Positions 50,634 to 58,839 of a stretch of DNA of 64,000 nucleotides are shown here, in pieces. Every line of letters begins with the position of its first letter. Positions within the stretch are counted from its first letter, which is position 1. The stretch covers positions 558,001 to 622,000 of the forward strand of contig NZ_CAMZOF010000002.1 of the NCBI RefSeq assembly GCF_947331435.1, read 5' to 3'. A program made the translations under genes and the position numbers. The stretch comes from Pelagibius sp. Alg239-R121. GTDB lineage: Bacteria > Pseudomonadota > Alphaproteobacteria > Kiloniellales > Kiloniellaceae. The notes below the pieces were generated by a model, which did not search any database, was not told the DNA's origin, and saw only the letters and a program-made list of their open reading frames with translations.

Positions 50634-50750
50634 TGGTTCCGCCTGCCGATTCAGCCGTCATCCGAGAAAAAGAACGCTGTCAGCGCTCCAGCCCCCATAC
50701 CTGACGGTGAAGTAAAGCGTGGAACTGCGATGCCGTCGAGAGTCTAAAGA

Positions 50751-51377
50751 TCACAGGCTTTCCAACCGGGCCCGATGCGCCTTGCGAATATGGAGCCTTG
50801 CGTACTCTTCCGCTTTGTCGAGATCGCGCGCAGCAACCGCCTCGATAAGGCGGCTGTGCTCTTCCACCGCACCGGCTCTGCGGTCTGGGTCGGTAAAGGT
50901 GGTTCCGTCCAGGAGCAAAAGGTACTGCTTCATATGCTCAACCTGCAGGACCAGATAACGGTTGTGCGAAGCCAGGGTCAAGCGGCGATGAAACACCCGA
51001 TTGGAGGCAACCAGTTTGTCGACTTCATCGATGATCTCGCGATCGGCAGCGACCCCGTCTTGCAGGATCGCGATTTCAACATCGGTCGCATGCTGCGCCG
51101 CAAAGCGAGCCGCAGTGCCTTCGAGCACTTCTCGAACCATATAGAGCTGGTTGATTTCATCATGCTCGAGGGTGGGAATAACCATGCCGCGATTGGGCTC
51201 ATGGCGCGCCAACCCCTGCGCTTCGAGCTGCTTTAAGGTTTCGCGGATTGGCGTGCGGCTGACGCCGAAACGTTCCGCCAACTCGGTTTCGCGCAAGCGG
51301 TCTCCCGGCTTCAGGTCCCCATCCTCGATCGCCTGGATCAAGAGGGAGTAGATATCCGCCCCACTGCGCGCCTGCAT
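50751..51377 (-). CDS. GntR-family regulator, FCD (FadR) subfamily
   Basis: About 208 residues from ATG 51377 (an in-phase frame reaches 51431). The winged HTH reads GDRLRETELAERFGVSRTPI followed by RETLKQLEAQGL; the all-helical FCD domain then supplies metal/ligand residues (ADREIIDEVDKL... FHRRLTLASHNRY... EEHSRLIEAVAARD). FCD regulators bind small carboxylic acids. It is divergent from a 2-hydroxyacid dehydrogenase, with a tandem 10-bp site between, and lies on the same strand as the TIM-barrel regulator 117 bases downstream. It probably represses the dehydrogenase unit and itself. Confidence 0.88.
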   Translation of the reverse strand: MQARSGADIYSLLIQAIEDGDLKPGDRLRETELAERFGVSRTPIRETLKQLEAQGLARHEPNRGMVIPTLEHDEINQLYMVREVLEGTAARFAAQHATDVEIAILQDGVAADREIIDEVDKLVASNRVFHRRLTLASHNRYLVLQVEHMKQYLLLLDGTTFTDPDRRAGAVEEHSRLIEAVAARDLDKAEEYARLHIRKAHRARLESL

Positions 51378-51404
51378 CACCTTCCATTCTTCTCTTGCCA
51401 ATAT

Positions 51405-51424
51405 TGCATACAAATGCATACAAT
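51405..51424. promoter_or_regulatory. Tandem 10-bp operator of the GntR protein
   Basis: TGCATACAAA-TGCATACAAT: two 10-bp units in direct repeat, one helical turn apart, lying 20 bases before the dehydrogenase start and just before the GntR start. TGTAT/ATACA cores are typical of FCD-type GntR sites. Confidence 0.7.
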
Positions 51425-51444
51425 TCAACACAAGAGGGACGAAT

Positions 51445-52395
51445 GTGAAAATCGCGATTCTAGACGACTACCAGTCGCTTGCCCGATCCTTCGCCGATTG
51501 GAACCGGCTGCGCGACCGGGCATCAGTCCAGTTCTTTACCGATCCTATCTCTGATCCAGCGCAGCTCACCGACTGTCTGGGTTCCTTCGACGTGATCTGT
51601 CTGATGCGTGAACGCACCGCGTTCACCGGCGACCTCATCAAGGCCTTGCCGAATCTCAAACTGCTCGTGACCAGCGGCATGAAGAACGGTGCCATTGATC
51701 TGCCTGCCGCCGAGGAAAGAGGTATCGTGGTCAGTGGCACATCGTCGCCGGGGCACGCAACAGCAGAGCTGACATTCGGCCTGATCCTTGCCCTTGCCCG
51801 CAATCTTTTGCCTCAATCCAACAGTCTGCAGGCGGGCCGGTGGCAAACAGGAATCGGGCGCGATTTGCGTGGCGCCACGCTTGGGCTTCTTGGACTCGGG
51901 AGGCTCGGAAGCCAGGTTGCCGCTTTTGGCAGGGCTTTCGGCATGAAGGTCATCGCCTGGAGCGAGAACCTGAGCACAGAGCGTTGCGCGGAAGTTGGGG
52001 TTGATTACCGTGAAAAAACCCAGCTCTTCGCGGAATCCGATTTTCTCTCCGTTCACCTTCGCCTTTCCAAGCGGACAGAGGGCTTGATCGGTGCAAACGA
52101 GCTCTTCTTGATGAAACCGGACGCCTATCTGGTCAACACCTCTCGCGCCGCGATAATTGAGATGGCCGCCCTGGAACGCGCGCTGGTCGGAGGGGTAATT
52201 GCGGGCGCGGCACTGGATGTGTTCGACCATGAACCCCTACCTCCCGATCATCCTCTCTTGAGCACTCCCAATCTGCTTTTGACGCCACATATTGGCTACG
52301 TCACGCGCGAGACCTACGAGATCTTTTATCGTGAGATGTTGGAGGCCATCGAAGCCTGGCTCGATGGGCAGCCGATCAGAGTACTTGCGTCGTGA
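51445..52395 (+). CDS. D-2-hydroxyacid dehydrogenase family protein
   Basis: 316 residues starting at GTG 51445 with AGAGGGA ahead. The NAD site is LGLLGLGRLGSQVAAFGRAFGM; substrate Arg is in LVNTSRAAIIE and catalytic His in LTPHIGYVTRETYEIF. Family enzymes interconvert 2-keto and D-2-hydroxy acids. The gene is first in a plus-strand pair with a TauE-type exporter, overlapping it as GTGA. Control by the FCD regulator divergent to it suggests induction by a hydroxy- or dicarboxylic acid. Confidence 0.88.
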   Translation: MKIAILDDYQSLARSFADWNRLRDRASVQFFTDPISDPAQLTDCLGSFDVICLMRERTAFTGDLIKALPNLKLLVTSGMKNGAIDLPAAEERGIVVSGTSSPGHATAELTFGLILALARNLLPQSNSLQAGRWQTGIGRDLRGATLGLLGLGRLGSQVAAFGRAFGMKVIAWSENLSTERCAEVGVDYREKTQLFAESDFLSVHLRLSKRTEGLIGANELFLMKPDAYLVNTSRAAIIEMAALERALVGGVIAGAALDVFDHEPLPPDHPLLSTPNLLLTPHIGYVTRETYEIFYREMLEAIEAWLDGQPIRVLAS

Positions 52396-53162
52396 TCGAG
52401 GCATTACTCGGCAGCGTAGTTGACGAATTCGGACTCTACACCATTATCGGAATCGGTTTCGTGGTCCTTGTCACCTCGGCCATTCACGGTGCAACCGGGG
52501 TTGCGGGCGGCTTCCTCATGTCGGCGGCCATCGCGCCCTTAATCGGCGTGAAGCCAATCGTGCCGGTGATCAGTGTCGCGCTCCTGATCAGCCATAGTGC
52601 GCGCGCCCTTATGAACATGCGGGATTTCGACCGCAGTGTATATTTCTCCGTCGCCGTGCCGGCCATTCCCTGCATTGTCGCCGGTGCTCTGATTTACGGT
52701 CGATTGCAGCCAACAGCCATCGCTATCCTTCTGGGCTGCGTGATTCTGTCTTCCATTCCGATCCGGCGCTGGGCCAAATCCCGGGAGATCAAAGCGGGCA
52801 AGCCGACACTCTACGCGGCAGGCGCCGTTTATGGCGGTCTATCGGGCACATCCATTGGTCCCGGAATGCTCCTCATCCCCTTTATGCTCGGTTATGGTCT
52901 CCGGAAAGAGGCCTTTGTCGCCACTTTGGCGGTCATCGCCCTCACGACCAATGTCACAAGGGTTTCGGTCTTCGGAGGCCTGGAGCTTCTCGACGCACGC
53001 TATCTGACGCTTGGCGTTCTTATCGGACTGGTGACCATTCCCGGCAACTGGATCGGGCGGTCCATCCTGCGGCGCATGACCAACGAAGGACATGGAACGC
53101 TCGTCGACATCTTGACGGTCATCGGTGCCCTGAACTTTTTCTGGCTGGCCTATCGCGCTTAA
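52392..53162 (+). CDS. TauE/SafE-family membrane exporter
   Basis: 256 residues, GTG start overlapping the dehydrogenase stop. Eight hydrophobic spans in two similar halves; the first half has AIHGATGVAGGFLMSAAIAP and the second GAVYGGLSGTSIGPGMLLIP, the paired repeat of the TSUP/TauE family. Members move sulfite, sulfonates or carboxylates such as sulfoacetate. Coupling to the dehydrogenase suggests export or uptake of its organic acid. Confidence 0.88.
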   Translation: MIEALLGSVVDEFGLYTIIGIGFVVLVTSAIHGATGVAGGFLMSAAIAPLIGVKPIVPVISVALLISHSARALMNMRDFDRSVYFSVAVPAIPCIVAGALIYGRLQPTAIAILLGCVILSSIPIRRWAKSREIKAGKPTLYAAGAVYGGLSGTSIGPGMLLIPFMLGYGLRKEAFVATLAVIALTTNVTRVSVFGGLELLDARYLTLGVLIGLVTIPGNWIGRSILRRMTNEGHGTLVDILTVIGALNFFWLAYRA

Positions 53163-53207
53163 CTCTATTCTTGGTGCTTTCGACGACGACGAAAGGGACC
53201 ATCGGCC

Positions 53208-53567
53208 ATGGACAACCCGGCATTGACGACAGTGGGTCGCGCCTACAGCACATACGAGGCCGCCTTTGCGATGTCACTGCTCGAGTCATCCGGGATCAAG
53301 GTCTTTGCCCACCCATGGCATACCTTGGCATTGTCGTGGCACCTAACACACGCCCTGGGTGGAATCGAACTACAGGTAGCCGCCTCTCACGTCCAACCGG
53401 CAGCAGCCATTCTGGCGGATTTTCAGGCGGCTTCACGACCCAGAAACAGGCTCCTGCTGTTGTTGGTCGGGATAATCGTCCTGTTCTGCGCAAACGTACC
53501 TCTACCGCCTTCAGGCTTCTTTTCTGCCTTGCGGCCAGCTGTGGCGCGCGGAGCGGCGCTTGATTGA
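53208..53567 (+). CDS. DUF2007-like small membrane protein
   Basis: 119 residues with AAAGGGA ahead of the ATG. The front resembles DUF2007 (putative signal-transducing) proteins: GRAYSTYEAAFAMSLLESSGIKV, then a strand GGIELQVAASHVQPAAAIL; a single span NRLLLLLVGIIVLFCA follows. It lies 45 bases after the TauE gene and may be expressed with it. Its function is unknown. Confidence 0.65.
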   Translation: MDNPALTTVGRAYSTYEAAFAMSLLESSGIKVFAHPWHTLALSWHLTHALGGIELQVAASHVQPAAAILADFQAASRPRNRLLLLLVGIIVLFCANVPLPPSGFFSALRPAVARGAALD

Positions 53568-53658
53568 AGTTGGCGGCTTTGAAACGGATCAGCGGGCTCG
53601 CTTAGAGTCACCGGGACGACAGATCGCCCAGTGCGAATCCGCCTAGCCCGGGTTACCC

Positions 53659-54750
53659 CTAGTTCGCGGGCCAGACATCGTCGGGAATACAAACGGATCC
53701 GGCGAAGAGCTTGCGCGCCGTACGCAGCAGGCCGGCGGACTTCAGGTAAAACTCGCCGTTATCCAATGCATAATCGAAGACAACGTCGATGGCGCCTGAC
53801 GGATGTTCGATCTTAAGTGGAAGCGGTCGTTCATCGCTTAAATGCTCCAACCCCTCTGCGACGGTTCCCGGCGCCAGCACGCAGGAGCCCGTGCAGATTG
53901 ACCCAGTGACGGCATAGCTTGGATGACATTTCCACGGCATCAGGTAGCGCGCAGCGATGGCGCCACCTGCGCGAGGTGAAGCCAGCAGACCAACTTTTGG
54001 CACGACGGATTCAGCGACATTCGAAAAACCCATCATCTCGCCGGCTTTGATCCGGATAGGCTCGATTAGAGCAAAAAGCGCTTCGTTTGCATCGACTTCC
54101 TCCCGGCTTTCGTAACCGGTAAGGCCGAAGTCCTCTGCGCGGCCAATCATCATCGGCATCGCAACATCGATACAAGTCACCGCTTTCCCGTCAATCACAT
54201 CGATTGGCTTGCCGGTTGGAAAGAGCTTACCTGTTTTCGACCCAATCACATTCATGAAGTTCAGGATCACAGGTGCGGCTGTTCCGGGGACACCGTCAAT
54301 ACGGGCGTCTCCCTGGTAATTGACTTTGCCAGCCGGTGTCTCAACCTTCGCTTCAATCAAAGAATCGGTGTTTACATTGCGGATTTTGATTGAGGTAACA
54401 TCACCTTGAGGCTCTACCAACCCCAATTCCAGTGCCGCCGGACCAACCCCTGCCAGGATATTCCCGCAACTCGGAGAGAAATCCACTTCAGGCTTTTCCG
54501 CATGGACCTGAGCAAAGAAATAGTCGACTTCCGCCCAGTCGTCTTGCGAAGGTGACAGCATTGCAACTTTACTGGTTGTCGGTTGCCCGCCACCGATACC
54601 GTCCACCTGAAGAGGCGATCCCGCTCCCATTGCCGAGATCAAAACCTGCGCAAGCTGATCGAGATCTTCGGGCAGATGGGCTGCATTGAAGTACGGCCCA
54701 CGAGAGGTTCCGCCGCGCATCACTATGCAAGGAATGTCCAGTTGGGGCAT
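53659..54750 (-). CDS. 4-oxalomesaconate tautomerase / PrpF family isomerase
   Basis: 363 residues of the PrpF (diaminopimelate-epimerase-like) fold: IPCIVMRGGTSRGPYFNAAH at the front, VDGIGGGQPTTSKVAML, and SPSCGNILAGVGPAALELG carrying one of the two catalytic positions. Relatives include GalD of gallate catabolism and PrpF aconitate isomerase. It lies 30 bases behind the TctA-TctB gene in one operon, so it probably isomerises the tri- or dicarboxylate imported by the Tct system. Assigning GalD rather than PrpF needs phylogeny. Confidence 0.82.
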   Translation of the reverse strand: MPQLDIPCIVMRGGTSRGPYFNAAHLPEDLDQLAQVLISAMGAGSPLQVDGIGGGQPTTSKVAMLSPSQDDWAEVDYFFAQVHAEKPEVDFSPSCGNILAGVGPAALELGLVEPQGDVTSIKIRNVNTDSLIEAKVETPAGKVNYQGDARIDGVPGTAAPVILNFMNVIGSKTGKLFPTGKPIDVIDGKAVTCIDVAMPMMIGRAEDFGLTGYESREEVDANEALFALIEPIRIKAGEMMGFSNVAESVVPKVGLLASPRAGGAIAARYLMPWKCHPSYAVTGSICTGSCVLAPGTVAEGLEHLSDERPLPLKIEHPSGAIDVVFDYALDNGEFYLKSAGLLRTARKLFAGSVCIPDDVWPAN

Positions 54751-54780
54751 TACGTGCCTTCTTTCATTTCTCGATGACGC

Positions 54781-56805
54781 TCAGCGACCGCCAAAGGGCC
54801 AGGGAAGCTCAACGAAATTCTGTAGCAAACCGGGCGGAAAGTCGCGGTTTAGAACTCCAGCCATCAACAGCATGAAGCCGACGCCACCAATCGTCATGAC
54901 GGCAATGCTTTGCCAGCTCGCCCCCGCACGCACCCGGAGGAATGCAATGAAGAAAAGAACCAAAGCAATGACGAAGCCAAAGAGCGCCGTGAGAACCAGA
55001 AGCGAGATGAACCAGGCCAGAGTCGGCCACAAGCCAATGGGCGCCGTCGCGTCCTCGCCGTGCCGTTCGCCATCTGAGAAGACAACGTCGGTCTCCGGCC
55101 TCAGACGCATCTGAAGCAGAAGTATCACAGCCCCCAGCAGCGACAGGCCCGCAACGGTGACCGGAAAGACCTTGTCGATCAGGACACTCACGGAAATTGC
55201 GTCTGCGAAAGCCGCAGCAAGGAACGCAGTTACCAGCAGCGCAAAGATCAATGGTCCGCGTTTATCCCCGGTCTCCGGCTTGGACTCATCCTGGTGCAGT
55301 GTCGAAGACTGCCGCATGCCCAGCCAAACCGACGCAACGATAATCGCGATAAGGATCAGTCCGACGGGCGTGAACAGATAAGACAGCATTCCTTCCAATC
55401 CACCCGTCCGGCCCTTGACCATGGCGATCTGGGTCGCCTGGTAGGCATAGACTTCGGCTTGATCCGCAAGCACGAAACCAATCAGGAACGCCGGCCGAGA
55501 CCAGTCGAAACGCCGCATGAAGATGCCCAACAATCCAATGGCAACCAAGGCTCCCAGATCCCAAAGCGTTTGTTTCGACTGAAAGGCTGCGAACGAGATC
55601 ATCATGAAGAGGAAAGGCACCAGCAGCGGAAAGCGGATAGTGGTCAGCCGGGCGATTCCACCGGAAAGAAAGATGCAGAGTCCTGCACCCACCACGTTGG
55701 CGAGCGCCAGCGACCAGACCACCGTATAGGTGATGGGAAGGTCGTTGCTGATCATCTGGGGGCCGGCTTCATAACCCAGAAGAATCATTCCGCCAATGAA
55801 CACAGCCATCGAACCGGAACCGGGAATACCAAAGAGGAGCGTGGGCACCAGTCCTCCGCCCTCTTTCGCGTTGTTTGACGATTCCGGGCCGATCACCCCG
55901 CGAATTTCACCATTCCCGAAGCGGCTGCGGTCCTTCGTCGTCTGTACGGTATGGCCATAGGCGATCCAATCCACGACCGAACCGCCGAGTCCGGGAATCA
56001 CGCCAACGACAACACCGATTGCCGCACAACGAATGGAAAGCCATCTGTTGCGCCACCAGTCCGCGATGCCGTCTCCCCAACCGGCGCCCAGCTTCGCATC
56101 CTTGGCGATGGCGCGATCCTGACGCAGGAGCGAAATGATCTCCGGCACCGCAAAGATGCCCAGGCCGATCACTACGAGGCTGAAGCCGTCCTGCAGATAC
56201 CAGGACCCGAAGTCAAGTCGCGCCGAACCTTGGGCCGGCGCTTCACCAATCGCACCGACGGTCATACCCAGCCCGACCGCGATCAGGCCTTTCAGCAGGC
56301 TACGGCCCGCGAGCACGCCCACCATCGAGAAACCAAGAACCGTGAGCAGCAACAACTCCGGCACGCCGAAGGCAAGCACCAGAGGACGCGCAATCAGGAT
56401 AAAAAATGTGAGGACGACTGCGCCGAACAAGCCGCCGAAGAGCGAGGAAACGAAAGCCGCAGCGAGCGCCCTTGCCGCCTGTCCCTGTTTGGAAAGCGGA
56501 AAGCCATCGAGGACTGTCGCCTGTGACGCCGACGATCCGGGGATGCCCAGCAGCACTGACGCGAAGGTGTCGGAGGTCGGGATCACCGCCACCAGGCCGA
56601 CCATCAGGGACAGCCCCGAAACCGGATCCATACCGTACACAAAAGGTAATACCAGTGAGAGACCGGCAATGCCGCCGAGCCCTGGGAACACGCCAACGCA
56701 AAGTCCGAGCAGTACGCCACCCGCCAGGTATCCCATCGCCGTTGGGGTCAGGATAAGCGAGAAGGCTTCGCTCAACGCCGGCAAGGCGATTGAGAGCAAG
56801 TCCAT
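54781..56805 (-). CDS. Tripartite tricarboxylate transporter, TctA-TctB fusion
   Basis: 674 residues. Residues 1-500 are TctA, with the hallmark GVFPGLGGIAGLSLVLPFVYG, SVLLGIPGSSASQATVLDGF and its internal repeat GVIPGLGGSVVDWIAYGH... LFGIPGSGSMAVFIGG. After a polar linker (about 500-520) come four spans of a TctB-like small subunit. TctA and TctB are normally separate genes; the order A-B in one chain fixes the stoichiometry. It works with TctC downstream of its own signal and depends on ion gradients rather than ATP. It follows tctC after an intercistronic hairpin. Confidence 0.88.
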   Translation of the reverse strand: MDLLSIALPALSEAFSLILTPTAMGYLAGGVLLGLCVGVFPGLGGIAGLSLVLPFVYGMDPVSGLSLMVGLVAVIPTSDTFASVLLGIPGSSASQATVLDGFPLSKQGQAARALAAAFVSSLFGGLFGAVVLTFFILIARPLVLAFGVPELLLLTVLGFSMVGVLAGRSLLKGLIAVGLGMTVGAIGEAPAQGSARLDFGSWYLQDGFSLVVIGLGIFAVPEIISLLRQDRAIAKDAKLGAGWGDGIADWWRNRWLSIRCAAIGVVVGVIPGLGGSVVDWIAYGHTVQTTKDRSRFGNGEIRGVIGPESSNNAKEGGGLVPTLLFGIPGSGSMAVFIGGMILLGYEAGPQMISNDLPITYTVVWSLALANVVGAGLCIFLSGGIARLTTIRFPLLVPFLFMMISFAAFQSKQTLWDLGALVAIGLLGIFMRRFDWSRPAFLIGFVLADQAEVYAYQATQIAMVKGRTGGLEGMLSYLFTPVGLILIAIIVASVWLGMRQSSTLHQDESKPETGDKRGPLIFALLVTAFLAAAFADAISVSVLIDKVFPVTVAGLSLLGAVILLLQMRLRPETDVVFSDGERHGEDATAPIGLWPTLAWFISLLVLTALFGFVIALVLFFIAFLRVRAGASWQSIAVMTIGGVGFMLLMAGVLNRDFPPGLLQNFVELPWPFGGR

Positions 56806-56857
56806 CGTGATTCTTTCGGTTGGTCTTAAAGTGGCCGGATAGCCCGAGAGAAGGAAG

Positions 56858-56885
56858 GCTGCGCCGGTGATAAATCCGGCGCAGC
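56858..56885 (-). promoter_or_regulatory. Perfect 10-bp stem-loop between tctC and tctA
   Basis: GCTGCGCCGG-TGATAAAT-CCGGCGCAGC: two 10-bp arms without mismatch around 8 bases. It begins eight bases beyond the tctC stop on the minus strand, with no T-run after it. It probably protects the tctC message and lowers readthrough, giving more binding protein than membrane protein. Confidence 0.8.
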
Positions 56886-56893
56886 TTCAAACA

Positions 56894-57985
56894 TCAGAGC
56901 TCAACGCCGTAGCGTTCCTTCAACCAGGCCTTGATCCAGTCTTTAGCCGCTTGGTTCACGACCGTGCCCTGAACCAGCTTCGCCTTGGCATCGTCACCTA
57001 CTGACTGTGGATAAACACCGAGCCGCTTCTTGGAAATATCCGCGAAATCTGCGCGCTCCGTCACAGCCTTGAAGGCTGCTGAATAGGTATCAATAATATC
57101 CTGTTCAGTGCCCTTCGGAAGGAAGACCATTTTCTGAGCAGGGAAGCCGGCAACAAAGAAGGCTTTCCAGGCTTCCCAAGCATCGCCCGACGGCGCCTCG
57201 CCCTTAACGTCCGTATAGACCTCCTTAAAGGTCGGAATATCGGGGAAGGTCGGGTCCCGGACGACATTGCCCTCGGCGTCAAGCGCGCCCCAGGTCATAA
57301 TCGGCACGGCTTTACCTTCCTCAACCAGCGGCGTTACCTTGGATAGGAATGCCGAAGAGGTCTGGTAGTCGATGTTAACTTCGCCCCGTTCGAACATTAA
57401 ACGCCCTGCACCACGGCCTTTGATCCCGAAGACGGGTTCGACCTTCATGCCCAACATTTCCCAGGCCAGAAGCGGCACGAGGTCGAGACGCGTTGCGCCT
57501 TGAGATCCATAAATAAAATCAACGTTGGCAATGACATCCTTCGGGTCTTTTTTCCAACGTGCGGCCAGATCCGCAGGCAGGTAAGCAACCCCACCGGTCG
57601 CCGTCGCCAGCACCACGTTCCAGTCAGAATATTCGTAGCGGACGCGCGGATCCCCGAGAAGATAAGGGAACTGGGTCGATCCGGAGGTCCCAAAAATTGT
57701 AAGCCCATCAGACTTCGCGCGTTCTGCAAACCAATTAGCGCCCTTGGTGGAACCTGCGCCCGGCATATTTTTCACGACTATGCTGGGGTTGCCCGGCAAG
57801 GCCTCAGCAAGCAGCGGCGCGTAGAACCGCGCCCATTTGTCGGATCCCCCACCTTCCTTGAAGGGGATGACCCATTCGACGGTTTCACCCGAAAAATCCG
57901 CAGCCAGCGCCGAACCGGCCAGCAGACCTGCGGCTGCCACCCCGGCTAGAGTTTTGGCCGCAAAACTAAGAAAACGTCCTGACAT
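56894..57985 (-). CDS. tctC: Tripartite tricarboxylate transporter substrate-binding protein TctC
   Basis: 363 residues with a signal peptide ending SALAADF. The mature protein has the Bug/TctC pattern VEWVIPFKEGGGSDKWARFYA, KNMPGAGSTKGANWFAERA and GTSGSTQFPYLLGDP. These proteins bind carboxylates by hydrogen bonds around a bound water pair. It is slightly longer than the usual 320-330. First gene of the minus-strand tctC-tctAB-isomerase operon, divergent from its two-component regulators. Confidence 0.88.
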   Translation of the reverse strand: MSGRFLSFAAKTLAGVAAAGLLAGSALAADFSGETVEWVIPFKEGGGSDKWARFYAPLLAEALPGNPSIVVKNMPGAGSTKGANWFAERAKSDGLTIFGTSGSTQFPYLLGDPRVRYEYSDWNVVLATATGGVAYLPADLAARWKKDPKDVIANVDFIYGSQGATRLDLVPLLAWEMLGMKVEPVFGIKGRGAGRLMFERGEVNIDYQTSSAFLSKVTPLVEEGKAVPIMTWGALDAEGNVVRDPTFPDIPTFKEVYTDVKGEAPSGDAWEAWKAFFVAGFPAQKMVFLPKGTEQDIIDTYSAAFKAVTERADFADISKKRLGVYPQSVGDDAKAKLVQGTVVNQAAKDWIKAWLKERYGVEL

Positions 57986-58103
57986 TTAATCCTCCCAAAC
58001 ACTTTTCGTCGGTGGATCCGGACGCTATTACCCAGATCTTCACCAGATTGTTTTTTCACAACAACCAGCTGATCGCGCAGGCTTTTGCACATTGGCAAGG
58101 TTG

Positions 58104-58116
58104 CTCATACTATGAG
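58104..58116. promoter_or_regulatory. 13-bp perfect palindrome in the tctC/tctD divergent region
   Basis: CTCATA-C-TATGAG lies 119 bases before tctC and 52 bases before the response-regulator start. Given the location, it may bind TctD or mark a shared promoter control point. Confidence 0.5.
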
Positions 58117-58167
58117 TACTGCCCAAACCTTTCACCAACCTATCAGGCGTAACAGGTACCGGAGAGA

Positions 58168-58839
58168 GTGGTGCGAATCGTCGTCATCGAGGATAATTTA
58201 GCCCTAGCGAAGGCTGTTGCGACGTCCCTTATGGACGAAGGCCACGGCGTTGACGTTATCGACAATGGCTCAGAGGCGAGCTTGTTCCTGTCCCAGGAAC
58301 AGCTTGATCTGGTTATTCTCGACATCAATCTTCCGGGAAAAAGCGGTATTGACGTTCTTGCCGAGTTTCGCGCCGGCGGAGCCTCTACACCGGTGATTCT
58401 ACTCACTGCGCGCTCGGATACGAAAGACCGTGTGGCCGGCCTGGACAAGGGTGCCGACGATTATCTGGTCAAGCCCTTCGACATGGCAGAGTTGCTGGCG
58501 CGCGTTCGCGCACTCCTTCGACGCAGCTCACTCGAACAAACTCTCGAGACGCGAGTCGGCGATCTTGTGTTCGACCAAGTGGGCCGGCGGGTTTATCAGG
58601 CTGGTGCTCCGCTGGATCTCCCCCGCCGCGAATTTGCGTTGCTGGAGCTGTTTGCCGGCCGGGTGGGGCAGGTAATTTCGAAAGAACAGATCCTCGATCA
58701 CTTGTATGGCACAGGGTCGGATTCAGACGCCGCCGCCGCAGAGCTCTATGTTCACCGCTTGCGCAAACGCCTGGTCGACTGCGGCCTCACGATCAAAACC
58801 TTCCGTGGACTCGGTTACTGCATGGAAGAAAATCCATGA
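58168..58839 (+). CDS. tctD: TctD-like OmpR-family response regulator
   Basis: About 223 residues; two adjacent GTG codons (58168, 58171) follow GGAGAGA, and the second has the better spacing. Receiver: VIEDNLALA, Asp in LVILDINLPGKSG, Lys in LVKPFDMAEL; the winged helix ends with AELYVHRLRKRL and TFRGLGYCM. It overlaps the kinase gene by four bases. Placed divergent to tctC, it matches the standard tctD-tctE layout that induces tricarboxylate uptake. Confidence 0.9.
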   Translation: MVRIVVIEDNLALAKAVATSLMDEGHGVDVIDNGSEASLFLSQEQLDLVILDINLPGKSGIDVLAEFRAGGASTPVILLTARSDTKDRVAGLDKGADDYLVKPFDMAELLARVRALLRRSSLEQTLETRVGDLVFDQVGRRVYQAGAPLDLPRREFALLELFAGRVGQVISKEQILDHLYGTGSDSDAAAAELYVHRLRKRLVDCGLTIKTFRGLGYCMEENP

